Assembly (NCBI RefSeq): GCF_051013375.1
Contig: NZ_CP142125.1
Source of the DNA: Kordia algicida
GTDB taxonomy: Bacteria > Bacteroidota > Bacteroidia > Flavobacteriales > Flavobacteriaceae
DNA length: 64,000 bases
Strand: one strand, 5' to 3'
Positions within the stretch are counted from its first letter, which is position 1. Every line of letters begins with the position of its first letter. Position numbers and translations under genes: made by a program. Of the stretch, positions 51,583-60,169 are shown piece after piece. The notes under the pieces are model-generated. The model saw only the letters and a program-made list of their open reading frames with translations, was not told the DNA's origin and searched no databases.

Positions 51583-54500
51583 ATGAAAAAAACATTACTA
51601 CTATTTGTATTACTATGTACAATTGTTGGATATTCCCAACAATCTCCAAAACCAGACATTTCAAACCAACTTTACAAAGAAGCGCCTTCTTGGGCAAAAC
51701 TCATGTACAGTGAAAACCCAAATGTGAATACCGTTGATGATTTGTATGCTTCGTATTATAAAACAAATCCATATGTAAAATCATTTCACACACAATATTA
51801 CAAAAGGTGGCGCAGAGCAATCAATCCTTTTTTAAATGCGGAAGGTTTTTACGATCACTCAAAAAAATTAGCAGCTATTGAAGCGGCACGAACGCTAAAA
51901 AATTCTCAAAATAGCAATCCAGAAATGGGCAATTGGTCGCCTATTGGTCCTTATGAAAGTTACCGTCCTGGCGGAACCATTTTAAGTGGCGCACAAACCA
52001 ATGTGTATTGCATTGCGCAATGTTTAAATGTCCCAAACACTTTGTATTGCGGTACCGAGTCTGGAGAAATATACAAAACAGTAAATGGTGGCGATACTTG
52101 GACAAACGCTTCCAAAACTTTAGTAACAACGTTAGCTCCGCAAGCTGTGATTGCAAATGGTGGTGTGCGAGCAATGGCGGTTCATCCTACGAATCCTGAT
52201 ATTGTATATGCAGGTTCGGGAAGTGAAGTTTTTAAAACTACAGATGGCGGTGTTTCTTGGACAGTCGTTTTTGATAGTAATATTGCCTTATCTGGTTATA
52301 TCGAAAATCCCGCAGAAATATTTATCAATCCAACAAATCCTGATATCGTATTTTTGGCAGGAAAAGCAGGTGTTCACAGAACTATAAATGGTGGAACAAC
52401 TTGGACAAGAGTGATTGTAAACGAATGTTTTGACTTAAAACCGCAACCCGGAAATCCAAATACATTATATGTTGTACGGCGCAACACGGCAACAAATACT
52501 CATCAATTTTTAAAATCTACCGATGGTGGAGTGGTATGGATTGCACAAACAACAGGTTGGTACAATTCTACCGATCCAAATAGAAGCGTTGTTGGTGCAA
52601 GATTGGCAGTAAGTGAAGCTGATGCGAACAAAGTGTATGCCTTTTTAATTGGAGACTCCAAAGCTGGCGATAATGGTTTTATTGGTGTATATCGAAGTGA
52701 TGATGCTGGCGTTTCTTGGACAAACACGATGGGTTATGATGGCGCACCTTACACAGCAACACATCCAAATTTATTAAACTCAGATACTTCTGCCACAGGT
52801 TTTAATCAAGGATTTTATAACTGTGCTGCAACCGCATCCAATACAGATGCCAATCAGGTGTTGGTTGGTGGAATTGGAATGTGGCGATCTAACGATGGCG
52901 GACAAACGTTTACTTGTATTTATAATTATGGTTGCGGAACATATAATCCGATGCATGTTGATATGCAAGATTTTAGATCGTTTGGAAATGAATATTGGGC
53001 AACAACTGATGGCGGTGTTTTTAAATCGAATGACTTATTTGCCTCACAACCAGAATTTAAAATGAATGGCGTACACGGAACGGATTTTTGGGGATTTGGC
53101 TCTGGTTGGAATCGTGATTTATTAGTTGGGGGAACATTTCACAATGGTGTTGATGTCTACTCAGAAGGATTTCCTTTTGGAGTCTTTCTCGATTTAGGCG
53201 GTGGCGAACCTGCTTCTGGTTATGTAAATCCGGGAACCGAACAAATATATTCAACCAATATTGGAAGCCGATTTATTCCAAATACACTCAGTGGAGCAAT
53301 CGTAAATGCTTCTATGGGATTAGCACCAACAGAAGAACCTTGGTTTGCACAATCGTCTGAAATGGAATTTCATCCAGATTGCTACAATCATGTGTATTTA
53401 GGAAACGACAATCAGTTATTTAAAAGTGTAGATGCTGGCGCAAGTTATGATGCAGTTTATACAGCTCCTGCAAATAGTACGGTATTAGGTATTGAAATTT
53501 CACGCACCAATACAGATACCATGTATATTGTAGTACGAACGAATTCTGCAACACCGTATTTGGTAAAAACTACTGATGATTGGGCAACAACGAGCATTAT
53601 TACACTGCCAAATGTAAATACAACATTAGCATTAATTAGTCTTGACCCTGAGAACGATCAAACAATTTGGATGGCTTTTCCACGCGGAAATAATGGAAAT
53701 AAAGTATATAAAAGTGTTGATGGTGGAACAACGTGGAGTAATGAAACCTCTAGCAATTTAGACGGACAAAATATTCAAGTTTTAACAACAATTGGCGGAA
53801 CAGATGGTGGCGTGTATATTGCTACAGGAATGTCTGTTTATTATAAAAATAATTCGATGTCTTCATGGACTTTAGATAATAACAATTTACCTGCAACGAT
53901 TAGTGCAAACGACTTACGTCCGTTTTATAGAGATGGAAAAATTCGTTTGGCAAGTTATGGAAAAGGAGTTTGGGAAAGCAGTTTGTTTGAAGCACCTTCG
54001 CGACCTGTCGCAAAAATTATGGTAGATAAATTAACGGCAACTTGCGCAGGAGATATTTTTTATTTTGATGATTTTTCTATGCTGAATCACACCAACGCAA
54101 CGTGGGCATGGACGTTTGAAAATGCTAATATTGCGACATCTTCTTTACGAAATCCGCAAGTGACTTTCAATAGTACAGGAGATCATTTAGTAACACTAAC
54201 TGTAACAAATGAAGCTGGTGTTTCGTCTAGCGATTCGATGACAATTTCTGTGGAAGCATTAACAAATACTGCATTAGAAGAAGATTTTGAAGTTGCGTTT
54301 GTTCCAGATGGTTGGCGACAAGAATCTACAGGAAACTATACGTGGAGTTATGAAAATACCGTTGGTGGTTTTGGGCAAAGTACCAATTCGATGTTTGTTA
54401 ATAATTATGTGATTTCTCAAGTGGGAACACATTGCGATATCATTGCTCCTCTCAATATGCTCAACACAGATGCTGCAGATGCTACACTTACATTTGATGT

Positions 54501-55044
54501 AGCGTATGCGTTATATTCAAGTGCGTATGAAGATGGTTTGGAAGTAGAAGTTTCTACCGATTGCGGAATGACATGGACAAACGTATACAGCAAATACGGA
54601 AGTGTGTTAGCGACCGCACCAAATACGACAGCACAGTTTGTACCTACGGCCACACAATGGCGAGAAGAATCTATTGATTTGACAAGCTTTATTGGCAATG
54701 AAAATGTACAAATAAAGTTCAGAAATGTGAATGCATACGGACAAGCGTTGTATGTTGACAATATCAATTTGGGGAGAACGTTAAGTGTTGGAGAAGTTGC
54801 CTCAGAAGCAATTACTTTCTACCCAAATCCTGTAAAAAGTAACAATGCCGTTTTTGTAAAAAGCACCAAAAACGAAGACATTAAATTTTCATTATATAAC
54901 CTTCAAGGAAAATTAATTGGAACTATTTTTACACAAACCAACAAAGCGATTCCAACACAACAATGGAATTTAAGTGCTGGAATTTACATGTACAATATCC
55001 GATCAAATAATAAGATTAAAAAAGGAAAATTGATTGTGTATTAA
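51583..55044 (+). CDS. Asp-box repeat and PKD protein with type IX sorting domain
   Basis: A 1153-residue protein. The ATG at 51583 gives a proper signal peptide (MKKTLLLFVLLCTIVGYSQ); a nearby ATG at 51574 is possible, while longer frames run through the heptamer array. Asp-box/BNR beta-propeller repeats follow (TVNGGDTWTN, TTDGGVSWTV, STDGGVVW, SNDGGQTFT, SVDGGTTWSN). Next come a PKD domain near 815-890 and a MAM/jelly-roll-like module. The tail is a T9SS type A sorting domain (AITFYPNPVKSNNAVFV to KKGKLIVY). It is exported by the type IX system and likely displayed on the surface. Substrate unknown. Confidence 0.9.
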   Translation: MKKTLLLFVLLCTIVGYSQQSPKPDISNQLYKEAPSWAKLMYSENPNVNTVDDLYASYYKTNPYVKSFHTQYYKRWRRAINPFLNAEGFYDHSKKLAAIEAARTLKNSQNSNPEMGNWSPIGPYESYRPGGTILSGAQTNVYCIAQCLNVPNTLYCGTESGEIYKTVNGGDTWTNASKTLVTTLAPQAVIANGGVRAMAVHPTNPDIVYAGSGSEVFKTTDGGVSWTVVFDSNIALSGYIENPAEIFINPTNPDIVFLAGKAGVHRTINGGTTWTRVIVNECFDLKPQPGNPNTLYVVRRNTATNTHQFLKSTDGGVVWIAQTTGWYNSTDPNRSVVGARLAVSEADANKVYAFLIGDSKAGDNGFIGVYRSDDAGVSWTNTMGYDGAPYTATHPNLLNSDTSATGFNQGFYNCAATASNTDANQVLVGGIGMWRSNDGGQTFTCIYNYGCGTYNPMHVDMQDFRSFGNEYWATTDGGVFKSNDLFASQPEFKMNGVHGTDFWGFGSGWNRDLLVGGTFHNGVDVYSEGFPFGVFLDLGGGEPASGYVNPGTEQIYSTNIGSRFIPNTLSGAIVNASMGLAPTEEPWFAQSSEMEFHPDCYNHVYLGNDNQLFKSVDAGASYDAVYTAPANSTVLGIEISRTNTDTMYIVVRTNSATPYLVKTTDDWATTSIITLPNVNTTLALISLDPENDQTIWMAFPRGNNGNKVYKSVDGGTTWSNETSSNLDGQNIQVLTTIGGTDGGVYIATGMSVYYKNNSMSSWTLDNNNLPATISANDLRPFYRDGKIRLASYGKGVWESSLFEAPSRPVAKIMVDKLTATCAGDIFYFDDFSMLNHTNATWAWTFENANIATSSLRNPQVTFNSTGDHLVTLTVTNEAGVSSSDSMTISVEALTNTALEEDFEVAFVPDGWRQESTGNYTWSYENTVGGFGQSTNSMFVNNYVISQVGTHCDIIAPLNMLNTDAADATLTFDVAYALYSSAYEDGLEVEVSTDCGMTWTNVYSKYGSVLATAPNTTAQFVPTATQWREESIDLTSFIGNENVQIKFRNVNAYGQALYVDNINLGRTLSVGEVASEAITFYPNPVKSNNAVFVKSTKNEDIKFSLYNLQGKLIGTIFTQTNKAIPTQQWNLSAGIYMYNIRSNNKIKKGKLIVY

Positions 55045-55338
55045 TCGATAATTATATTGAATACAGTAGAAATACAAATTTTTATACTAAATAATAAATA
55101 ACAAACTATCAATTCGAATGATTTTTCGCAATAGGATTAAGAAAATTTATATCGAGAATAGCTAGTAAAATCAAAGTACATCTCGATACAAATTTGTTCC
55201 ACAAATTCACTCGATGTGACATGTGATACCAATTCAGAATTATGAATTCAGAATTACAAATTGAAAAAACGCCATTTGGCTACATCATTCCTTTTTTGTT
55301 TGATTATTTTTGAAGAAACACATAAAAAAGTATCAAAA
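55045..55338. repeat. Spacer with a 50-bp dispersed repeat and 14-bp tandem repeat
   Basis: 55111-55160 resembles 43967-44015 (shared blocks TGATTTTTCG, ATTAAGAAAA, TATCGAGAA). 55231-55258 is a 14-bp unit repeated twice, with core AATTCAGAATTA. No gene is seen; the next start is the ATG at 55339. Confidence 0.6.
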
Positions 55339-56628
55339 ATGAAATACCATCCTATAGATCGCAATTTATTTATAAAGAATAGAAAAAACTTCATGGCTCA
55401 GATGAAACCAAGTAGTCTAGCAGTGTTTAATTCAAATGATATTTACCCAATTAGCGCAGACAGCACCATGCCGTTTGAGCAACACAGAGACATCTTTTAT
55501 TTAAGTGGTGTAGATCAAGAGGAAAGTATTTTAGTATTATTTCCTGATGCTCCAAAAGAGAAACACCGTGAAATTTTATTCTTAAAAGAAACCAACGAGC
55601 ATATCGCTATTTGGGAAGGTGAAAAACTGACCAAAGAAGCCGCATTGAAGACTTCAGGAATAAAAACCGTGTATTGGTTGCAAGATTTGGAAAAAATCAT
55701 GTTTGAAATCATGACGCAATGCGATACCGTGTACATCAACACCAACGAACATTACCGTGCGAATGTAGAAACCGAAACGCGTGAAGATCGTTTTACAAAA
55801 TGGTTAAAAGATAAATATCCTGCACACAGCGTGGCAAAAAGCAATCCGATTTTACAGCGTTTGCGTTCTGTGAAAGATCCGATTGAGTTAGATTTGATGC
55901 AAAAAGCCTGTGATATTACTGAAAAAGGCTTCCGCCGATTGCTCAACTTTGTAAAACCTGGCGTTTGGGAATATGAAATTGAAGCCGAATTGATGCACGA
56001 ATTTTTACGAAATCGCTCAAAAAAGTTTGCTTACACACCAATTATAGCCGCTGGAAACAACGCGAATGTATTACACTATATTGAAAACAATCAACAATGT
56101 AAAGCGGGCGATTTAATTTTGATGGATGTTGGTGCAGAATATGCAAATTATTCAAGCGATATGACGCGTACCATTCCTGTGTCTGGACGTTTTTCTGAAC
56201 GTCAAAAAGCAGTATACAACGCTGTAAATCGCGTGAAAGATGATGCTACAAAAATGTTGGTTCCAGGAACTGATTGGGCAGATTATCACGTAGAAGTTGG
56301 AAAACTCATGACCTCCGAATTGTTAGGTTTAGGTTTGCTTGACAAAGCTGATGTACAAAACGAAAACCCAGATTGGCCAGCGTATAAAAAATACTTCATG
56401 CACGGAACGTCACATCATATCGGATTGGACACACACGATTACGGAATTTTAACCGAACCAATGACTGCGAATATGGTTTTTACCGTAGAACCAGGAATTT
56501 ACATTCCCGAAGAAGGTTTTGGAATTCGTTTGGAAGATGATGTTGTCATTCAAGAAACTGGCGAACCATTTAACTTAATGCGCAACATTCCTATTGAAGC
56601 TGATGAAATTGAAGATTTGATGAATTAG
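55339..56628 (+). CDS. pepP: Xaa-Pro aminopeptidase (aminopeptidase P)
   Basis: A 429-residue M24 metallopeptidase. The ATG at 55339 starts the N-terminal creatinase-like domain (MKYHPIDRNLFIKNRKNFMA); the TTG frame at 55261 adds an unrelated hydrophobic stretch. Dinuclear metal ligands are Asp in LILMDVGAEYANYSSDMTR (two Asp, near 265-285), His in MHGTSHHIGLDTHD near 355-368, Glu in FTVEPGIY near 385, and Glu in GFGIRLEDDVV near 400. It removes N-terminal residues before proline. A strong terminator follows. Confidence 0.95.
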   Translation: MKYHPIDRNLFIKNRKNFMAQMKPSSLAVFNSNDIYPISADSTMPFEQHRDIFYLSGVDQEESILVLFPDAPKEKHREILFLKETNEHIAIWEGEKLTKEAALKTSGIKTVYWLQDLEKIMFEIMTQCDTVYINTNEHYRANVETETREDRFTKWLKDKYPAHSVAKSNPILQRLRSVKDPIELDLMQKACDITEKGFRRLLNFVKPGVWEYEIEAELMHEFLRNRSKKFAYTPIIAAGNNANVLHYIENNQQCKAGDLILMDVGAEYANYSSDMTRTIPVSGRFSERQKAVYNAVNRVKDDATKMLVPGTDWADYHVEVGKLMTSELLGLGLLDKADVQNENPDWPAYKKYFMHGTSHHIGLDTHDYGILTEPMTANMVFTVEPGIYIPEEGFGIRLEDDVVIQETGEPFNLMRNIPIEADEIEDLMN

Positions 56629-56656
56629 ATACTAAGTCTTTACTAGACATAGTTTC

Positions 56657-56703
56657 GGGTGATTTTTGGAGCTAAATTGTTTCAAAAATCACCCTATTTT
56701 TTG
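56657..56703 (+). terminator. Terminator of the aminopeptidase gene
   Basis: GGGTGATTTTTG (56657-56668) pairs perfectly with CAAAAATCACCC (56683-56694), 14-nt loop, then a T-run. Confidence 0.9.
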
Positions 56704-56714
56704 TATCTTTCTTT

Positions 56715-57341
56715 ATGAAGAAAAAAGTCGAATATTCGCTATCAGCACCGTTAATTCCTATTGAACCATACGAACACATTCGCATGCGTCCGCAGTGGTA
56801 TTTTACCGAACTCTTTGAGGAAAAAAAACTTGATTCACTTCCGTTAGAAATTGTTAAATATGCAATCGATCAAAACAGTACAATTATTACGGTAAACTTG
56901 TATACTGATATTTTTTCTGTTGAATTTAACAAAGGAATGTCGCTAGAAACGCATCATCGTTACGAAGGCGATATTACGAAAGCAGAAGCTGTTTTGTTGG
57001 AGATTTCAAATTATGTATCGTTTCGAAAAAAAGATGATCTGCAATCTGGTCTTAATGGCTCTGTTGGATTGATACGAATTAACGCCGCTTCTGAATGGTG
57101 TAAATTACTCACCTATTCAAACGGACAAAAAGGGGAATTCCATTTTAAGGAAGGAGAAACCGAAACGAGAACTATCTGCGGAAGCGACGAAAAGAAGAAT
57201 TATACGAAAATTACCGTAAAACCTGATGCGACTATTTTTCCTGACTTAAAAATTAATCCGAAGACACTGCAAGAAAAGATTGATAATGTGCGTAAAAAAC
57301 TGAATGGTTTTGACGTTCAGCTTGTTACCGAAATTTATTAA
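56715..57341 (+). CDS. Degenerate GyrB/ParE-like GHKL domain protein
   Basis: A 208-residue soluble protein. Its order of motifs follows the N-terminal ATPase domain of DNA gyrase B. IRMRPQWYF (22-30) stands for the usual VRxRPxMYIG. GLNGSVGLIRINAASEW (112-128) stands for GGLHGVGxSVVNALSxW. The stretch LLTYSNGQKGEFHFKEGE (131-148) and KITVKPDATIFPDL (165-178) match the gyrase segments before and after. The catalytic Glu/Asn helix (EVVDNxxDEA) and the DNGRGIP loop are replaced by EIVKYAIDQNS and FNKGMSLET, so ATP hydrolysis is unlikely. No transducer or topoisomerase domain is attached. The relationship is by eye; function unknown. Confidence 0.65.
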   Translation: MKKKVEYSLSAPLIPIEPYEHIRMRPQWYFTELFEEKKLDSLPLEIVKYAIDQNSTIITVNLYTDIFSVEFNKGMSLETHHRYEGDITKAEAVLLEISNYVSFRKKDDLQSGLNGSVGLIRINAASEWCKLLTYSNGQKGEFHFKEGETETRTICGSDEKKNYTKITVKPDATIFPDLKINPKTLQEKIDNVRKKLNGFDVQLVTEIY

Positions 57342-57347
57342 AGTAAA

Positions 57348-57375
57348 AAAGCACGCATTTTCAGCGTGCTTTATT
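57348..57375 (+). terminator. Terminator of the GyrB-like gene
   Basis: AAAGCACGC (57348-57356) and GCGTGCTTT (57364-57372) form a perfect 9-bp stem with a 7-nt loop, followed by a weak T-rich tail. Gene 57402 is convergent, so it may serve both strands. Confidence 0.85.
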
Positions 57376-57401
57376 CAATCAATCATGAAAAAAAATAGTA
57401 G

Positions 57402-57782
57402 TTACTTTACTACTAAAGTATATTGAGGTGTTGGATTTAGCGGGCAAAAATATACATATTCCCCTTTTTTGAGTGTCACTTCTTTAGAATGTCCACTTGT
57501 ATTATTTTTTACAACTTCCGTTACGTACGCGTTTTTAATATGGTTTGCAGCATCTGTTTTTCCTTTTGGCGCTAATACAAATCCTACGTCATGTCCAACG
57601 CCAGTATTCGCGATTTCAAATACGTACGTTCCTGGAGAAAGTGTAATTGATTTTTGGGTGAATTCACCTTTTGTTTGTTCTAAAGAAACCGTTTTCACGT
57701 CTTTCTTCATCATTTTGTTTTGTGCTTGTGTAGTGATTGAAAATCCTACGAATACTACTAAAATTGCGATTAATTTTTTCAT
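57402..57782 (-). CDS. Secreted cupredoxin-like protein with altered copper ligands
   Basis: A 126-residue protein with a signal peptide (MKKLIAILVVFVGFSITTQA). A plastocyanin-like beta-sandwich follows (FEIANTGVGHDVGFVLAP and the C-terminal YVYFCPLNPTPQYTLVVK). His64 and Cys113 sit where type 1 copper ligands belong. The second ligand His is replaced by Asn116 and no Met is available, so a classic blue-copper site is unlikely; a different metal or none may be bound. Divergent from the AhpD-like gene across a repeat-bearing spacer. Confidence 0.75.
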   Translation of the reverse strand: MKKLIAILVVFVGFSITTQAQNKMMKKDVKTVSLEQTKGEFTQKSITLSPGTYVFEIANTGVGHDVGFVLAPKGKTDAANHIKNAYVTEVVKNNTSGHSKEVTLKKGEYVYFCPLNPTPQYTLVVK

Positions 57783-57880
57783 CTTTTATTTCTTTTAAAA
57801 TGTATGTTTATGATTATGTATGTTGAAATGAATTCCTGAATCTTATTCCTAAAACTCAGGAAATTCAAATTATTTTTGTG

Positions 57881-57907
57881 AGATTCTGAATCGAGTTCAG
57901 AATGACG
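57881..57907. repeat. Dispersed palindromic repeat, copy 3
   Basis: AGATTCTGAATCGAGTTCAG followed by AATGACG. The ATTCTGAA/TTCAGAAT arms are perfect. Same family as 10466-10489 and 46249-46273. A second hairpin (CCTGA/TCAGG around 57835-57862) lies beside it, past the 3' end of the 57914 gene. Confidence 0.6.
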
Positions 57908-57913
57908 TTATTG

Positions 57914-58471
57914 CTATTGTGTTACCGAAAATTTTCCTGCTTCTACACTTGGGAAATCGATTTCAGTTTCCGCAATATGATTTACATAGTTTGTTAAGGT
58001 GTTTGAAACTACATTTAAAACGATTTCTAAAATAGCTCCATCGTCATAACCTGCTGCTTTTACAGCGGCAATTTCTTCTCCTGTTACTTGTCCTCTATTT
58101 TTGGTAACGCTTTGTGCAAATTGCAATCCTGCTTGTACTTTTGCGTCATTTGCCAATCCTTGTCTGCTTGCTTCCGTTTGTTCTTCTGTTAATCCGTTCA
58201 TCTTTCCAATGGCAGTATGTGCAGATAAGCAATAGTTACATGAATTTTCTTCCGCGATTGCTAAGGCTAATTGTTCTCTGAATTTGTTGCTAAAGTTTCC
58301 ACTTCCTGTCAATTCTCCCAAACTCAAATACGTTTGTAAAGTTGCTGGAGAATTTCCAAATACTTTGATAAGGTTTGGAATAAATCCTAATTTCTTTTGA
58401 ACGGCGTCAAATAATTCTTTTGATTTTCCTGTTGTTGTTTCTGGGTTTAATGTTTCAATTCGTGTGCTCAT
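57914..58471 (-). CDS. Carboxymuconolactone decarboxylase family protein (AhpD-like)
   Basis: A 185-residue all-helical protein. The redox motif is ENSCNYCLSAHT: Cys78, Cys81 and His85, the AhpD-type proton-relay set with the usual spacing. A conserved ...GLTEEQTEASRQG helix follows. Family members are alkylhydroperoxidases or decarboxylases acting as trimers or hexamers. The CxxC-xxx-H pattern favours a peroxidase-like role here. The gene is probably co-transcribed with the 32-residue protein gene 69 bp upstream. Confidence 0.92.
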   Translation of the reverse strand: MSTRIETLNPETTTGKSKELFDAVQKKLGFIPNLIKVFGNSPATLQTYLSLGELTGSGNFSNKFREQLALAIAEENSCNYCLSAHTAIGKMNGLTEEQTEASRQGLANDAKVQAGLQFAQSVTKNRGQVTGEEIAAVKAAGYDDGAILEIVLNVVSNTLTNYVNHIAETEIDFPSVEAGKFSVTQ

Positions 58472-58494
58472 AATTTTGTTTTTCCTTGTTTGTC

Positions 58495-58514
58495 ATTCCT
58501 GCGAAGGCAGGAAT
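58495..58514. repeat. Short palindromic repeat
   Basis: ATTCCTGC GAAG GCAGGAAT: 8-bp perfect arms with a 4-nt loop, flanked by TTGTC and CTG. A diverged version lies near 59070-59095 (ATTCCTGTCTATAAAGGAAT). It lies in the leader of the AhpD-like gene and may act as a structured spacer. Confidence 0.7.
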
Positions 58515-58540
58515 CTGTTTTTATTATTAATTCTGATGTT

Positions 58541-58639
58541 TTAATTTTTGCATTCGCAGATTTGTCTTTCTGGATATTGCTCGTCGTACTCTTGATATCC
58601 CCAACAATTAGGGCAATTGGTATTTTGTATGTCTTTCAT
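58541..58639 (-). CDS. 32-residue Cys-rich mini-protein
   Basis: A 32-residue frame, ATG at 58639 to TAA at 58541. It reads MKDIQNTNCPNCWGYQEYDE then QYPERQICECKN. Cys at 9, 12, 28 and 30 in the arrangement C-x2-C-...-C-x-C is suited to binding one zinc. The CPNCWGYQEYD core looks like conserved mini-proteins I associate with Flavobacteriia, which often lie next to AhpD-like genes; that is memory, not a search. It lies 69 bp upstream of the AhpD-like gene on the same strand and is probably co-transcribed. Confidence 0.65.
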   Translation of the reverse strand: MKDIQNTNCPNCWGYQEYDEQYPERQICECKN

Positions 58640-58887
58640 AATTCTATTTTTTATTTCGACTCCGCTCAATGTGATAGATTTTAATAATTGGTTGCGAAGT
58701 ATTAATTACAATGCAAAGATGCGGCAGAAAGACATGCCAAGAAATGGACAAAAGTTCCTAAGCGTTGGACAAATGGGATTTAGACAGTTAGATTGCTAGA
58801 TTTTTAGATTTTTTTAATGTGTTTTTGGGCTTGAAATGGTTATTTCTATGGAAACTGAAGTCTGTTTTTTTGAACTAGAGAGGTTTT
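58640..58887. other. Gene-free spacer
   Basis: No gene is supported on either strand. A fragment of a dispersed repeat lies at 58655-58673 (TTTCGACTCCGCTCAATG), related on the other strand to 28331 and 44124. The rest is AT-rich. Confidence 0.4.
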
Positions 58888-58957
58888 GGGTGTTGGGTTT
58901 TGGGTTGTGGGTTGTGGGTTGTGGGTTGTGGGTTGTGGGTTGTGGGTTGTGAGTATT
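58888..58957. repeat. 7-bp tandem repeat array, GGGTTGT
   Basis: Seven perfect copies of GGGTTGT (58902-58950) with degenerate units before (GGGTGTT, GGGTTTT) and after (GAGTATT), giving ten heptads in register. The bases from 58957 to 59100 hold no gene. It is another independent heptamer array. Confidence 0.9.
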
Positions 58958-59100
58958 CTTTGAAACTTTTTAGAAAAAAGAAATTAGTACTACTTTAAAA
59001 ATTGCTTCATCATTTTCATCGTAAAGATGTTTCTAAGATTTCTAATAATCTAAAAGCAAAGCGTATCTATATTCCTGTCTATAAAGGAATGACAAAAAAT

Positions 59101-59946
59101 CTACTTTTTATATTCCGCTTTAAAAGAAAGAGGTGATTTTTGAATGGCCTTGGTAAAGAATCGTGAAAAATATGCCGGATCGTTAAATCCTAAGTCAAAA
59201 GCGATTTCTTTAACAGATTGTTCGGAGTACAACAATTGTCGTTTGGCTTCTAAGATGATTCTATTTTTTATAAAATCGCTTGGTGTCGTTGTCCCTAGTT
59301 TTTGGAAGTGTTTGGAAATTGATTTTGGCGAAATTCCCAGACGTTCAGCATACGCTGAAACAGCATGCATTTTCTTGAAATTTTGTTCTACCAAAACACT
59401 GAAGTCTTTGTAAAGTTTTGTTTCTGTTTCCTCTTTTACTACAAAATCAGCAGTTTTTATACGTACCGAATGAATGATAAATTGTTTCAAATATGCTTGC
59501 AACATATCGTACTGTCCTGAGTTTTCATTGTTAAACTCCTCAATCAAATCTTCTAACAGTAAACTTAAACGTTGTACATCTTTTGATTTCGGAATCACAA
59601 AAGGCGCATCGTACACATTATTAAACAATACACCATTACACGAAATTTCTTTGTCATGTGTTTGAATGCAATAAAAATCACGTTGAAACGATAGTTTATA
59701 CGCTTCTTTAATTTTTTCAGAACTTACCGAAAAGACCTGTCCCGGCGACAAAAAGAAGATAATATTTCCATCAAATGTGTATTCTTCAAAATCGATATGA
59801 TACGTTCCTTTTCCTTCTTTTATCCAATAAATCGTATAAGAATCTACTTGCTCAGGTTTGTTAACTACACAAGCTTTTTCAAACTGTACGACACTGAGTG
59901 AAAATGTATTTTGATACGTATATGTAGAAATATCCTGAACTGCCAT
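59101..59946 (-). CDS. AraC family transcriptional regulator
   Basis: A 281-residue regulator from the ATG at 59946 (the TTG two codons upstream is not needed). The N-terminal half (1-165) is a cupin-like sensor domain (SYTIYWIKEGKGTYHIDFEE, FLSPGQVFSV). The C-terminal AraC DNA-binding domain (about 180-281) has the paired helix-turn-helix motifs, ending VKEIAFDLGFNDPAYFSRFF. The second motif is complete, unlike the broken TPR-AraC gene. It may control the nearby BrnQ gene or its own, but no operator is visible. Confidence 0.92.
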   Translation of the reverse strand: MAVQDISTYTYQNTFSLSVVQFEKACVVNKPEQVDSYTIYWIKEGKGTYHIDFEEYTFDGNIIFFLSPGQVFSVSSEKIKEAYKLSFQRDFYCIQTHDKEISCNGVLFNNVYDAPFVIPKSKDVQRLSLLLEDLIEEFNNENSGQYDMLQAYLKQFIIHSVRIKTADFVVKEETETKLYKDFSVLVEQNFKKMHAVSAYAERLGISPKSISKHFQKLGTTTPSDFIKNRIILEAKRQLLYSEQSVKEIAFDLGFNDPAYFSRFFTKAIQKSPLSFKAEYKK

Positions 59947-60169
59947 AAACAATTGTTTTTTCTTAGATTGTTAAGACTTTGGTCGTAAAAAGTATGGATT
60001 GTTTACGTAGAAATTTAGACGCGTTGTACTTTTAGAACGCTAATGCTTTTAGATACAAGATCGCTTCACTCAATTAAAAACATTCAAGGTTTTTTCTAAT
60101 ATCATTATTCTATTTTCAAGATAAAATCTGTAAAAAGTATTATTATTTATAAATAAACTAAAAGCAAAT
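59947..60169. repeat. Spacer with dispersed phrase
   Basis: 60025-60072 repeats the TTTTAGAACGCTAATGCTTT and GATCGCTTCACTC phrases found at 15653-15735 and 43822-43920. Otherwise only AT-rich sequence. Confidence 0.45.

Noticed and set aside
58490..58799. Two plus-strand frames in the 58.5-58.8 kb spacer
   Set aside because: They run across the palindromic repeat and opposite the 32-residue Cys-rich frame, have no domain, and contain repeat-derived residues.
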